Shown: piece after piece, positions 1-9,879 of the stretch
Layout: each line of letters begins with the position of its first letter
How positions within the stretch are numbered: the first letter of the stretch is position 1
Assembly: GCF_963855985.1 (NCBI RefSeq)
Contig: NC_087093.1
Location: 14,027,001 to 14,091,000, forward strand
Length of the DNA stretch: 64,000 nucleotides
Origin: Ostrinia nubilalis
Taxonomy: Eukaryota > Arthropoda > Insecta > Lepidoptera > Crambidae
Direction of reading: 5' to 3'
The notes under the pieces: model-generated
Told to the model about the DNA's origin: nothing
The model's input: the letters and a program-made list of their open reading frames with translations, nothing else
Databases searched by the model: none
Translations under genes and position numbers: made by a program

Positions 1-96
1 CCGCATCAATTTTGGTGCTATTTTATTATTATCTACATTATAAATTTACTTGACAAAAATACGTTAGCAAGTAATCTTCATGTGCTCAAATAAATA

Positions 97-1029
97 GGGG
101 AGAGTTCGGTATATCGTACCGCCGGGTAAATTGTACCACCCTCATATTTCGTAAAGTATTTATTGAATGTCTGTAATTGCAACACTCAGCGATACACAAC
201 TAAAATCAATTAATATCGGCCATGTGGTTTTTGCCGTGACAACAAACACGTGTGTTTTATTTTGAAAAGTATTTTTTCATTGTTTTCAAGTAACTTTTGA
301 CAATACATGTTTAGTTTGTAATTTTGTTAAATTTAATCACAGGATGTTTTTAATATATTATTTAGAAGCGTAAATTAGTGTGGATTACAGTTATTTGAAA
401 CATTTTTCGGTATTTATAAGCTATATTTTTTACCGATTTTTTAAAAGCACTATCACTTAGTCGGCTAAATTGTACCACATCAAGTTGTATGGAACTTTAC
501 CAAAGGATTTTGAAATTTTTTTTAGTAAATCATATTTTGAAGTTATAATAGCGTAGTTATGTTTGACTAACAATAAGTGAAAGCAAAAGACTGGCAAAGT
601 AGATTAGGTACAAGTGTGCGTTACGATAATTGGATTTACAAAACTTGTACTTAAAATCGTGATAACGTGTAAAACAATATCGATTGTCTATGTTATTAAC
701 TATTGTTCCTTTTCGTTTCCTAATCTGTTAAGAATGTATGGTATAATATTTTGCCATAGTTTTTTTATAGGCTTGAAATTTATTGAAATCCAATTTAGTA
801 ACCCTGTGGTACAAATTATCGAACCGGTTGGCTAAATTGGACCGAAGCTCTGAACTCGTACTTTGTTGATTTGTGCTAAATATACAACAATGATGTTAAT
901 TAATACTTATGAAATAGTAAGTTGAATAATGTATCTTTTATTATATACCATGGACATTAGCAAAAACAAAAGAAAACTATGTGTAAAATGGGATTGAAAA
1001 AAACTGGTCCAAATTAGCGGACTCTCCCT
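97..1029 (+). mobile_element. TA-flanked non-autonomous TIR transposon, copy 1 (933 bp)
   Basis: The left end GGGGAGAGTTCGG and the right end, read on the minus strand as AGGGAGAGTCCG, form terminal inverted repeats. A TA dinucleotide lies directly outside each end (95-96 and 1030-1031), as expected of Tc1/mariner-type insertion. A second, inverted copy is at 53720-54646, which fixes the boundaries. There is no transposase. A 73-codon frame at 614-835 is also open in the second copy, but it starts at GTG and resembles nothing I know, so I read it as chance. The superfamily is inferred only from the TA duplication. Confidence 0.8.
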
Positions 1030-1184
1030 TAAGTCATCAAGGAGAAATTACTTATGTACTTACACTTATAAAAATAAGAGCGAGACATCCCAAAATGTGC
1101 ACACACCCTTACTGTCATTAAGTCTAATCTCCACGCTTGAATGCTTGCTTAATACAATTTCTTTTAATTACACACTTGTATGTA

Positions 1185-2047
1185 CTGCCGCACAATTTAT
1201 AAACGCAGTAAGTAACACGTGAACAGTTTCGAGAAAAACGCGATCAAAGTTGAAATTTTATTTTGGGGTGTCTACAATTAATTACGCAAATATTTGTAAA
1301 AAAAAAATATATGGGCTTATAGAGCTAAACTCAAAGTTTATTTTGATATGAGGTTTTTGTATTTTAATTAATATTTTGTATTTAAAATTATTAAAAAACT
1401 GTTTATGTTATGGATTAACTAAGTTTTCGTTCGATACTTACTACCCATGAATGCAGTATGATTGTTCCTTACTGCGTTTATCAGTAGTTTTCGTTACTTA
1501 CGGTACATGTGTTTAAATGATAGATTTAAATTTTAGTTCTTACAACGTAATATATGAGCCGTATCTTTACAACTTACTGCATTTATGAGTGGGGGTGTGA
1601 ATCAAAATAATTAATCAAAACTTTAAATGCGCAGTAATAATACAATTATACTGCGCTTATCATAAGCCAATATCGCTTTCATGTTGAACTTTACCAAATG
1701 ACCAAGGGGTAAATGAAACAAGTATTACAAAATAATTGCTGAGATCGCTTGTTATTAAATCAAAAATTAAGATATGGCACCCACTTTTAGATCTTAAATA
1801 TACCAATATAATAAAATAAAGACTCGGTCGTTCGTTTCAGCCGAAAGAAGTCCACTGCTGGACAACGGCCTCCCCCAAGGATTTCCACAAAAACCGGTCC
1901 TGTGCCGCTCGCATACAGGCACCTGACGCGACCTTCACCAGATCATCGGTCCACCTAGTGTGAGGCTTGCCCAAGCTGCGTCTTCCAGCTCATGGTCGCC
2001 ACTCAAGAACTTTCCTGCCCCAGCGGCCATCTTGGTAACTGTTAAGA
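1185..2047. mobile_element. Half of a TIR element carrying a LINE tail; inverted relative of 13985-14826
   Basis: From CTGCCGCACAATTTATAAAC at 1185 to the LINE block ending near 2032, the sequence is a close reverse complement of 13985-14826; by eye only a few percent of positions differ. It carries several copies of an (A)AACGCAGTAAG / CTTACTGCRTTTAT motif, a subterminal repeat pattern typical of transposase binding regions. The second terminus is missing: the match stops just after the LINE block, close to the retrovirus-like insertion at 2052. The junction between element body and LINE tail near 1835 is shared with the other copy, so the LINE was already inside the element before it spread. 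Confidence 0.7.
1839..2032 (-). pseudogene. 3' end of an RTE-like LINE (type B)
   Basis: Read on the minus strand, this codes for the C-terminal end of an RTE-type reverse transcriptase polyprotein (pattern GRWGRKVLEWR ... RWTDDL ... DRSLWKSLGEA..QQWT) and ends in the type-B tail, CGGCTGAAACGAACGA. It is 5'-truncated and forms part of the TIR element at 1185-2047. Confidence 0.75.
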
Positions 2048-2051
2048 ATCT

Positions 2052-2320
2052 AGTTATGCATCCGTCAGCTCCCTCTGCTCTAGACTAAACAAGATAAGTC
2101 ATCACTTTCCACTCTACAGTGTAAGCATTCGTAGAATTGTTATTCACATAAGAGATGTGTCAGCAGAACTAAATTGTAAACACCGTACTGGACGACTGCG
2201 ATCGGCCACAATATTAAATCATTATTAAATCGCCTCCAACTCGGCGAGGACGTGATCACTTAGTTTAATTAAATATAATCCTTTTTTAAAAAGCTTCCAC
2301 CCCGCTCCCGAAATCTGACT
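2052..2320 (+). repeat. 5' LTR of the errantivirus-like element
   Basis: The 269-bp direct repeat starts AGTTATGCATCC and ends CCCGAAATCTGACT. The only difference I find from the 3' LTR is T at 2287 versus A at 7870, in the T-run/A-run before AAGCTTCC. The last T is shared with the primer-binding site. Confidence 0.93.
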
Positions 2321-2337
2321 GGCGCAGCCGTTCGGAT
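2320..2337 (+). other. tRNA primer-binding site
   Basis: TGGCGCAGCCGTTCGGAT lies directly at the end of the 5' LTR. TGGCGCAG pairs with the 3' end of a tRNA ending CTGCGCCA, the form seen in serine tRNA, which several insect errantiviruses use. The tRNA assignment is inferred from family knowledge. Confidence 0.75.
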
Positions 2338-3004
2338 TTATTGCTGCAAGTTTTCCTAAAGTTTACGCGATTGGTGTCAAAATCCGCCGTTTAAATTCGT
2401 GATACTACGGGAAACTAATAAATCCGCCGAACCAAATAAATTTGTCATCGAAGTACGGGTGGAACGAGTATGCAGAGAACGGTCGGTTGGTGAGTAGAAC
2501 TTTTCGCCAATCCTTCCACTCCTTATCCTCTGTGTATTTTTCATGCTTTTTAAATCGTAGGGAAATATTGCTACTCCGGGATAGAACTTCTCCCAGGGTA
2601 TCGCATTTTGTGTTTTCGTCATAAAACTTTATCGTTAACACTTTTCGTTTAGATTTAAGTGAATTAAATATTGAAACAAAGTAAAGAAAATAAATTGAAA
2701 TAAAGTAAATAAATTGAAATAAAGTAAATAAAGTGAAATAAAGTAAATAAATTGAATATTGAATTAAATTAAATAAGTTTATTGTGTAAAGTAAAAATTA
2801 TTAAAGTTGTTAAGTTAATTGTCTCTCGAAATTGAACAATTAAATTAAGAACCACTCTTATTTTTACTGTGTATTTTTATTGTGTATTTTATTGTGTGTT
2901 TTACACGGTAATCACTACGTGTATTTTAATTGTGAATATTGTGTAAAGTACTGTTACAAATTCTGACTGGCGCATATCAATTAATAAATTTAAATTCAGT
3001 AAAA
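2338..3004 (+). other. Untranslated leader of the retroelement
   Basis: Between the primer-binding site and the gag start there is no long sense frame. Around 2670-2770 the sequence is a degenerate tandem array of an AT-rich unit close to ATTGAAATAAAGTAAATAA. Short minus-strand frames at 2377-2641 look accidental. Confidence 0.6.
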
Positions 3005-4254
3005 ATGGCTTCACCACAAATCGAATCCGTACAAATCACGCCAATACCCAACGAGATGCTCAGATTAATTCCATTTTTTAATGGTGACAAAAAACATCTA
3101 AATTTGTTCCTTAAAAAATGTGAGTATGTTATATCGAGATATAGAGGTGGGGTTGAGCAAGATTTATACGTGTACCACGCTATCACTAGCCGCCTTACAG
3201 AAAATGCAGCAGCACTGTTATCAGAACAAGAAAATTTAACAAACTGGTCGGAACTTAAGGAAATTCTGACACAACATTTTGGAGACCCGCGTAGTGAGGC
3301 ATGTATTAACATCGAATTAGAATCACTAAAAATCAGATCGAATGAATCGTACACAGACTTTTGCAACCGCGTGCAATCAACCAGATCAATGCTTATATCC
3401 AAAGTAAACACCATAGCAGACGAGTCAATCCGTCACGCCAAAATCACCATATACAACAACACCGCGTTAAACGTGTTTCTCTATAATTTACCAGAAAACC
3501 TTGTGCGCATTGTGAGACTAAAGGCACCGTCCACTTTGGAAGCCGCCCTCTCGATTGTGCTCGAGGAAGTAAACTTTATGGACCAATATAACATGCGAAG
3601 CAAAATGCATTCGCAACCCAAACCTAACAATTCGTTTACGCCAACTCAACAGAAATTTTCAGCAATCAGCCTCATTTTGTCAGCTTTAATGCTTTCAAAC
3701 CGATAATTCCTCCACAATTTAAATTTGGCCTTCCGCCTAATCAAGGCTACAAACCCTTCCAGCAATATGGAAATAAACCTTTACAACAATTCGGCTATTT
3801 CAAGCCTCCGCATCAACCAGGTTTCAGGCCGCCGCAGCAGTTCGGCTACAGGCCTCCACAGCAGTTCGGATATAGACCGCCCCAGCAATTTGGCTATAGA
3901 CATCCTCCTCAGCAATTCGGTTACAAGCCGCCTCAATTCGGCTATAAGCCACAGTTCGGTGCTCAGCAAGCCCAACAAGTCCAGCCGCCACGTATGCAGC
4001 TGACCGACGTGTCTATGCGTACGGCTACAAAACCAAACAATGTAAATGAAACAAACTTAAATGATCTGAACTACGACGAATCAGAACAGTCCTATTACGA
4101 TCAATATTATTGTGAATACCCTATAGATGAATATAATAACATGTACAGCGAACAGTATTACCCTGATTTCGAGGAAACTCCCGAGGAAACCCAGGAAACT
4201 GAATTCCAACAGGATTTTCACGAAACAGCCTCCATCAAAGAACAGAACAGATAA
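3005..4254 (+). pseudogene. gag: gag, frameshifted
   Basis: The likely start is ATG 3005 (MASPQIESVQ). Residues 1 to about 220 form an errantivirus-type capsid region, with FNGDKKHLNLFLKKCEYVI near the N terminus and a FGDPR block. The frame ends at a stop at 3704-3706, but the rest of the protein continues without interruption in the next frame from about 3661 to the stop at 4252-4254. That second part is proline/glutamine/tyrosine-rich with repeated QFGYRPP units, then an acidic DYDESEQSYYDQYY-type tail. The switch is therefore a one-base indel or similar within about 3640-3665. It is not the gag-pol slip, which would come after 4200. There is no CCHC zinc knuckle, as is usual for errantiviruses. 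Gag would form the particle shell. Confidence 0.8.
3786..3966 (+). repeat. Tandem QFGYRPP-coding repeats in gag
   Basis: Degenerate 21-27-bp units, each encoding a version of Q-F-G-Y-(R/K)-P-P, are repeated about eight times in the second gag frame. The units differ at synonymous and a few other positions, so the array is not a very recent expansion. Such tracts can change length by slippage. Confidence 0.75.
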
Positions 4255-4316
4255 ACATTAATTGCGATCCGGAATTAACATTACCATATATTTACCTACC
4301 GGAACTGGATGCTCGC

Positions 4317-6395
4317 ATGATGATCGACACTGGCAGCATGCGTTCGTTTTTCAGTCCGCGTATTGGCTATCAGTATTTCAGTAAATTCATAAAAAATGAA
4401 CCATTCCAAGTTGTGAGTACACACGCGTCAAGTACGCACAACAAAACCATAGAAATCCCTCTTTTTCCAACTTTTAAATGCAGAAAATATCACAAATTTT
4501 ATTTATATGACGTACACAAATGGTACGATGGTGTAATTGGACAAGATTTATTAGAACAATTGGAAGCATTAATCGACATTAAAAATAGAGTCCTCAAAAC
4601 TAAAACTGCATGCATTCCAATCATTTTAAATTACAAAAAATTCACAGACAACGTTAGAATGCCTAGTGCAACCGCTAATTACCGTAATGAATCAATCAAT
4701 AAACAAAACGCAAACGCAGACGCGTCATCCCGCATAAAAGTAAATGCTCTCGATTCAGATAATCAGTCCATGAAAGTAAATGTTAGCAAAAAGGAAAAAC
4801 GTATTCAAAAACATGTTGATAAAGTAGTAAAGAAAATAGAAAAATTATCATCAGGAAGTACAATAGTAATTTCCGACTCTACATCCTCAGAAGGAAGTAG
4901 ACAATTAGGTTCAGAATATCCGATTCCGTCGTCAAATAATTCAGACTGTGTCGATGAACAATCAAATAACTCACAAACTATTCATTCCGCAAAGGATACC
5001 GAATCACAAGGCATCCCAATCTTAAACGAAGCAATCGATAACAAACCTAATCAAATATTAGTCTTTGAACGATTCGATAATGAACTTTCAGTCAAAAACC
5101 TTTCACGCGATAAGCAAAAGGTTCTTGAAGTACATTTACCTGATAATAATGCAGAATTAGTAAAACAGTTTTTAAAAGAATATATCAAACCTAAAACAAA
5201 GTATTTCATTTATTTTGAATCAGATCAACTTAGACGAATTTTCACAGACGTAATTATTAAACTTTTTAAGAAAGATGTAGTTCAGTTTTACGAGTGTACA
5301 GAACGGGTAAATTACATAGAAGACGAGGGTGAACAAAAAGCAATAGTTATCCAATACCATGAAGGAAAAACATGCCACCGTGGTATTAAGGAAACATTGA
5401 TTAGAATTCGTAGAAATCATTTTTGGCCTAACATGCAACAAACAGTTTCCGCAATCATTAACGCTTGCGAAGCCTGCCGTAAAATGAAATACGATAGGAA
5501 ACCCATAAAACCATTTTTGCAATTAACTAAAACTCAAGATTCCCCATTTCAGGAAATTTTCATTGATCTCTTCAGTATTGAAGGAATCACATATTTAACC
5601 CTAATTGACGCCTTCAGCAAATTAGGACAAGCAATAGAGATACCAAGTAAATCAACATCAGACGTTACTAGAGCACTTATGAAATATTTCTCATTCTACG
5701 GAATTCCAAAACGTATAAGCTCAGATCCAGGAACCGAATTTAATAACGAACTCATGAAAGAATTTCTAAATTTACATAAAGTTGAACTTCACATCGGAAC
5801 CCCAAATAACCCTAATTCTATGGGACTTATCGAACGCTTTCACTCGACAATTATAGAGATCTATAGATTGGCTAAATACGAAAGACGATGTACAGATGCC
5901 GCATCAGTTATGACATATTCAGTAATGGCATATAACCACACCATCCACTCTGTAACTGAGTTAACACCATTTGAGGTAGTTTTTGGTCATACAGATTCAG
6001 ACAGTCCATTTAGAATCAATTTCGAAAAGCAATATTATCAGCAATTAGTTCAAGATCATGCGAAACGTACAAAGCACTTATATAAATACATAGCTCAGAA
6101 AACGACAGCCAAAAAGGAAACCATTAGGGAAAAGAAAGGTGGTGAAACAGATATAGAGTTTTCCGAAGGAAACATAATATTTGCAAAAGACGTAAATAAG
6201 CGTAAAAGCAAAGACAAACCACGTTATGTAAAAGCAAAGGTTGTAGGCAAAGCCAAGCGAAACATCTTACCAATTAAAGTAGGTGATAGGACTACCAAAG
6301 TGCCTATTAAAAACATAAAACGCCCTCCGCAGGTGGTGCCTTCTGCTAATGATAGGGACGCAGGCGCTGGCCCTTCAACTAAAGATAATATCTAA
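4317..6395 (+). pseudogene. pol: pol with protease and integrase but no reverse transcriptase
   Basis: The 692-codon frame is open from just after the gag stop, in the -1 frame relative to gag, which fits expression by a -1 slip; ATG 4317 is only the first methionine. The aspartic protease comes first (MIDTGSMRSFFS, residues 3-14; YDGVIGQDLL near residue 75). At about residue 130 the sequence jumps to NADASSRI, which matches the C-terminal border of errantivirus RNase H. The whole polymerase/RNase H segment, normally several hundred residues, is thus deleted with the frame kept. Integrase follows: zinc finger H348, H354, C384, C387, and catalytic D417, D470, E506, so the last pair has the canonical 35-residue spacing. 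It ends in a basic tail. Integrase joins element DNA to the chromosome; no element DNA could be made by this copy itself. Confidence 0.88.
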
Positions 6396-7671
6396 GAAAA
6401 TTACCCTGGTCTCAAAAATGTTCGACAGTTTCATAAATATTTCAGAGGAAATAAATAACAACTCTATTATTATTGATAAACGCTTGAAACGAGTTGAAAG
6501 CCTATTGCAAAACATAACGTCCACACAAAACGATTGGACTTTTTCTACATACATACTAGGAGTGTATAACATATTCATAAGTAGTTTCCGTACAATATTT
6601 ATAAGATTAAGTGAAATAGAAACAGCATTAGCATTAAGTAGAGTATCCATTTTACACCAAGCAATTGTAAACTCTACAGAATTATTGTATCATTTAAAGT
6701 TAATTTCAAACTCTGCCAATTTAGTTTACCAGCCTACGGAAAGTAATTTGTTAAATTTAGAAGAAACTATTTGTGTAAAATCCTATATGAAACAGGATCA
6801 GATAACATTTATTTTAGAAATACCATTAATAGATAATTATACTTACAATTATTATAAGATATACTCACTTCCTATATTCCAAGAATCCCAAAACGTTACA
6901 CTTTCCATTTTCCCCAAATTTCCTTACCTTTTGGCGAAGGGTTTGAAATACTTACTGATCGTAACACCGTGTCGCCCGCTTGCCGCCGGCGATCGCTTCC
7001 TGTGCTCTACGGACAACCAGGCTCTACATAACGAGCCTACCTGCGTGGAACAGCTGATGAGGTTCAGTAAGGACCTTACCTCCTGCAAGCAGCACCAGAT
7101 CCAGCTGGAAGAAGTAAAACTCCAGCAGCTCAACGCAAACAACTGGATTCTGTACAGCAGACTGAAAGCCACGCTGACCAAACATTGCGACAGCGAAGTC
7201 AGTAAGCAGTCAGTCTTCGGCACGTACATCATCACCATCGATGAGCCCTGTGACCTGGAAATCCATGGCCTGCAGATCCACCATCGACTCTACATTTCAT
7301 CAGACATCGTAGAACACGTACCGGTGATTCACCTACCCGAGCTACCTGTAAACGCAACGCTATCCGGTGCACGCGCACTCAATATGCATGGAATCAATTT
7401 GGATGAAATCAAATACATGTCGTACGCCCTGAAACACAGTGCAGCAATCAGTGCTAGTGAAAATGAAACAGACACTTCTTATTTTACATACTTTACATTT
7501 GTATTAGTTTTGATTCTTTTTATGTTAATTGTGTTAATTGCCTTCCGCAAACATGTAGAAATATTATGTAAACGAAATTATCGGAATACTCATAAAAATG
7601 AAACTTCCGATAATTTCTCACTTAGGGAGGGAGGAGTTATGCATCCGTCAGCTCCCTCTGCTCTAGACTAA
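6349..7671 (+). pseudogene. env: env, fusion-glycoprotein type, N-terminally truncated
   Basis: A 440-codon frame that overlaps the end of pol by 47 bases. The first ATG is 6349 and another in-frame ATG is 6418. It resembles the C-terminal part of insect errantivirus envelope proteins related to baculovirus F proteins: a heptad-like helical region at residues 25-60, several N-x-S/T sites, a cysteine-rich region at about residues 205-310, a hydrophobic membrane anchor near residues 378-400, and a short basic cytoplasmic tail. I see no signal peptide, no basic cleavage site and no fusion peptide, all of which should lie upstream. The 5' part of the gene seems to have been lost, bringing the rest against pol. 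Normally this protein is made from a spliced mRNA and mediates membrane fusion; this copy should be non-functional. Confidence 0.82.
7624..7634 (+). other. Polypurine tract
   Basis: AGGGAGGGAGG lies immediately before the 3' LTR, inside the last codons of env. It is the expected primer site for plus-strand DNA synthesis. Confidence 0.85.
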
Positions 7672-7903
7672 ACAAGATAAGTCATCACTTTCCACTCTAC
7701 AGTGTAAGCATTCGTAGAATTGTTATTCACATAAGAGATGTGTCAGCAGAACTAAATTGTAAACACCGTACTGGACGACTGCGATCGGCCACAATATTAA
7801 ATCATTATTAAATCGCCTCCAACTCGGCGAGGACGTGATCACTTAGTTTAATTAAATATAATCCTTTTTAAAAAAGCTTCCACCCCGCTCCCGAAATCTG
7901 ACT
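7635..7903 (+). repeat. 3' LTR of the errantivirus-like element
   Basis: Same 269-bp sequence as 2052-2320 with one substitution at 7870. It is followed by ATCT (7904-7907), which repeats the four bases before the 5' LTR. Confidence 0.93.
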
Positions 7904-7907
7904 ATCT

Positions 7908-8902
7908 AGACGATATAGATTAAGTTTTTACTTAGAATGTAGAGAATATTAATCACCATAGTATGTTGCCAAGCTATTTTTATTATGTTAAGTTTTAAAT
8001 AGTAAACAACTTTATTATAAGTTTTGTTTAGTTTACACAATCTTTGTCTCGTTTCATCATCATTTCAGTCATAGGACGTCCACTGCTGAACATAGGCCTC
8101 CCCCAATGACTTCCACAATGACCGACTGGTAGCACCTGCACCCAACGCCTACCTGCTACTTTTAAGAGGTCGTCTGTCCACCTTGTGGGTGGACATCCTA
8201 CGCTACGCTTGTTTCGTTTGGTTCACAATCGATGAAGTGCCAAGTGCCATTCGTGCTCTATGAAGAGATGCTTTGAAAACTTTCACTGTGAAATATATTC
8301 GACGCTGACAGTACAGTTTATTTTGTGAATGCACATAAATATACGTCAAACAGACCTCATGAATTTCAAATACCTATCTTGAACGGAAGCGAACCTCTTT
8401 ATCGACTGAAAATACCATATAGAGCTCTTCCCATTGTATTTTTACAGTAAAATTGCCATATTTGATATAGAATATATTATATCAATCAAATAAATCTGGA
8501 TTACTTACTGAATTTAATATTATAAGACGGCATAATAAATTAAAAGTATGCATGCAATGTATGTAACATTTAGAATAGTAAGATTTTTCTTTTTGAGAAC
8601 GTTTGAAATTATAAATTAAAGAACATTCTTATAAAATTACTTCGGTAAGCTCTAAAATATACCTAGGTATGTCAAGACTTTGACGGTTTTCTATTTTCAT
8701 TTGCTTTTAGAATTTCTTATTTTTCAGAGTGTAAGGTAGGTATACTTTTTTATTATTCTTAGGGCCTCGTTCGTCACCACCGAGTCGTGGTGTCAAGTAG
8801 GGCATTGCTTTGGTAGCAACGAAACTAGGACTGACAAGACTGACAAGACTTTACGCTAAAATACATACTTCCTATTTTTGCTTGAAACTACTTAGAATTT
8901 TT
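7908..8902. other. AT-rich intergenic DNA with one LINE tail
   Basis: I see no gene here. The only recognisable element is an RTE-like tail on the minus strand at about 8057-8212 (CATCATCATTTCAG, then GGACGTCCACTGCTGAACAT). The rest is unassigned. Confidence 0.5.
8057..8212 (-). mobile_element. RTE-like LINE 3' end (type A)
   Basis: The minus strand reads the type-A tail: CACCCACAAGGTGGAC, then GGGGGAGGCCTATGTTCAGC, CAGTGGACGTCC and a short GATGATG tail. It is 5'-truncated. Confidence 0.75.
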
Positions 8903-8998
8903 TTTTATGCATAACAAGGCAGGTATTTGACCACAATCGCACCTGATGTTAAGTGGGATGCAGTCTAGGATGGTACATATCTGCCCTGTAAGTGTAAT
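8903..8998 (-). mobile_element. Poly(A) LINE 3' end (family C)
   Basis: The minus strand reads TTACAGGGCAGATATGTACC, then a CATCCTAGACTGCATC block and a TTATGCATAAAAAA tail. The same sequence occurs at 25093-25212 and 63208-63270, which defines a second LINE family with an A-rich tail. Confidence 0.65.
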
Positions 8999-9003
8999 TT
9001 CGC

Positions 9004-9250
9004 ATCCAGGCACCTCCCGCGACCTTCACGACCAGATCGACGGTTCACCTAGTGGGAGGCCTGCCCACACTACGTATTCCGGCTCGTGGTCGCCACTCGA
9101 GAACTTTTCTGCCCAAGTGGCCATCAGCTCTACGAGCTTTAAATGTGCCTGAATGCGAGCGGTGCAGGACCGGTCTTTGTGGAAATCTTTGGGGGAGGCC
9201 TTTGTCCAGCAGTGGACGTCATTCGGCTGAAACAAATGAACGAACTTAGA
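9004..9250. mobile_element. Two RTE-like type-B tails joined head to head
   Basis: 9004-9143 reads the LINE on the minus strand (CCTAGTGGGAGGCCTGCCC, GAGAACTTTTCTGCCC). 9146-9250 reads the 3'-most part on the plus strand (GACCGGTCTTTGTGGAAATC to CATTCGGCTGAAACAAATGA). The inverted join suggests twin-priming or a local inversion during insertion. Confidence 0.7.
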
Positions 9251-9284
9251 AATTTACTCAGAGATCATGAAAAAGACCATTATT

Positions 9285-9861
9285 GTGTTTTATTTATGCC
9301 CCAGCTGAGAATTAAACACGGGATTGGCAGAAGCTCACAATTTTGCTAATAACTGATAAAACTTTAACTTTGTTAACTACTTCGATAGCTTATCCGAATA
9401 TGAGTTCCCCAGTGTCGTCCAGGCACAACACAATCAACAAAACACAGAAACAATCGAACAGGTACCTTGTCTGCCGCTGCGCTGCTGGTAGGTACTCTGT
9501 AGGACGCCGCCGGCTGGTAGTTAGGGCTTCGCCAGGTGTCTTCGGTGGTTCACTTGAGTCACTAACTTCAAGCAAAGTACGGTGGAGGCCTCACACACAA
9601 AACATTTCCAAAAAGTCACCAAATTTCACATTTCCGTTGGAGCACACAATAAGCGTGGCACTCGCGATGCCGGCCCAAACGCGAGAGAGCGAGCTGCATG
9701 CATAGCTTTCGTTCGTTTGCCGTCGTGGAGCGCGGCGCGGCGCTACTGTAGTCGCGCGCGCTCGCCGTGTAAGTTTTGGCGGGACGGAGTTGGCGGCAGA
9801 TTTAAATAGGTCCCGCGCAATCGTACCGTGCTCATTGAGAGTATGTGTGCCTGAACATACA
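9285..9861 (-). repeat. LTR of a BEL/Pao element
   Basis: On the minus strand the LTR begins TGTATGTTCAGGCAC right after a G-rich polypurine tract (9862-9870). It contains a TATA-like TATTTAAA near 9800 and is rich in CpG, with an AATAAA at about 9289-9294. The outer end is uncertain, because no second LTR is present to compare. Confidence 0.6.
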
Positions 9862-9879
9862 CTCCCCCCCGAACCAAGG

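Larger units (their letters stand above)
2052..7903 (+). mobile_element. Errantivirus-like (Ty3/gypsy, env-bearing) LTR retrotransposon, defective
   Basis: A complete proviral insertion of 5852 bp: LTR, primer-binding site, gag, protease, integrase, env, polypurine tract, LTR. It is flanked by a perfect 4-bp target duplication, ATCT (2048-2051 and 7904-7907). The LTRs start AGTTA, as in insect errantiviruses. The coding region is broken in three ways: a frameshift in gag, loss of the whole reverse transcriptase/RNase H segment between protease and integrase, and an env frame that lacks its N-terminal part. The two LTRs differ at one of 269 positions, so the insertion is young, yet this copy could not have copied itself. 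It was probably mobilised by an intact relative. Confidence 0.93.

Noticed and set aside
614..835. A 73-codon frame conserved in two places (also 53910-54131)
   Set aside because: Both lie at the same position of two copies of one non-autonomous transposon. It begins at GTG, and similarity is explained by common origin of the copies.
2977..3414. 145-codon minus-strand frame
   Set aside because: Antisense to the gag coding region, which has clear capsid similarity on the plus strand.
3655..3710. Programmed frameshift site in gag
   Set aside because: The position is wrong for the gag-pol border and no X-XXY-YYZ heptamer is seen; an indel is simpler.
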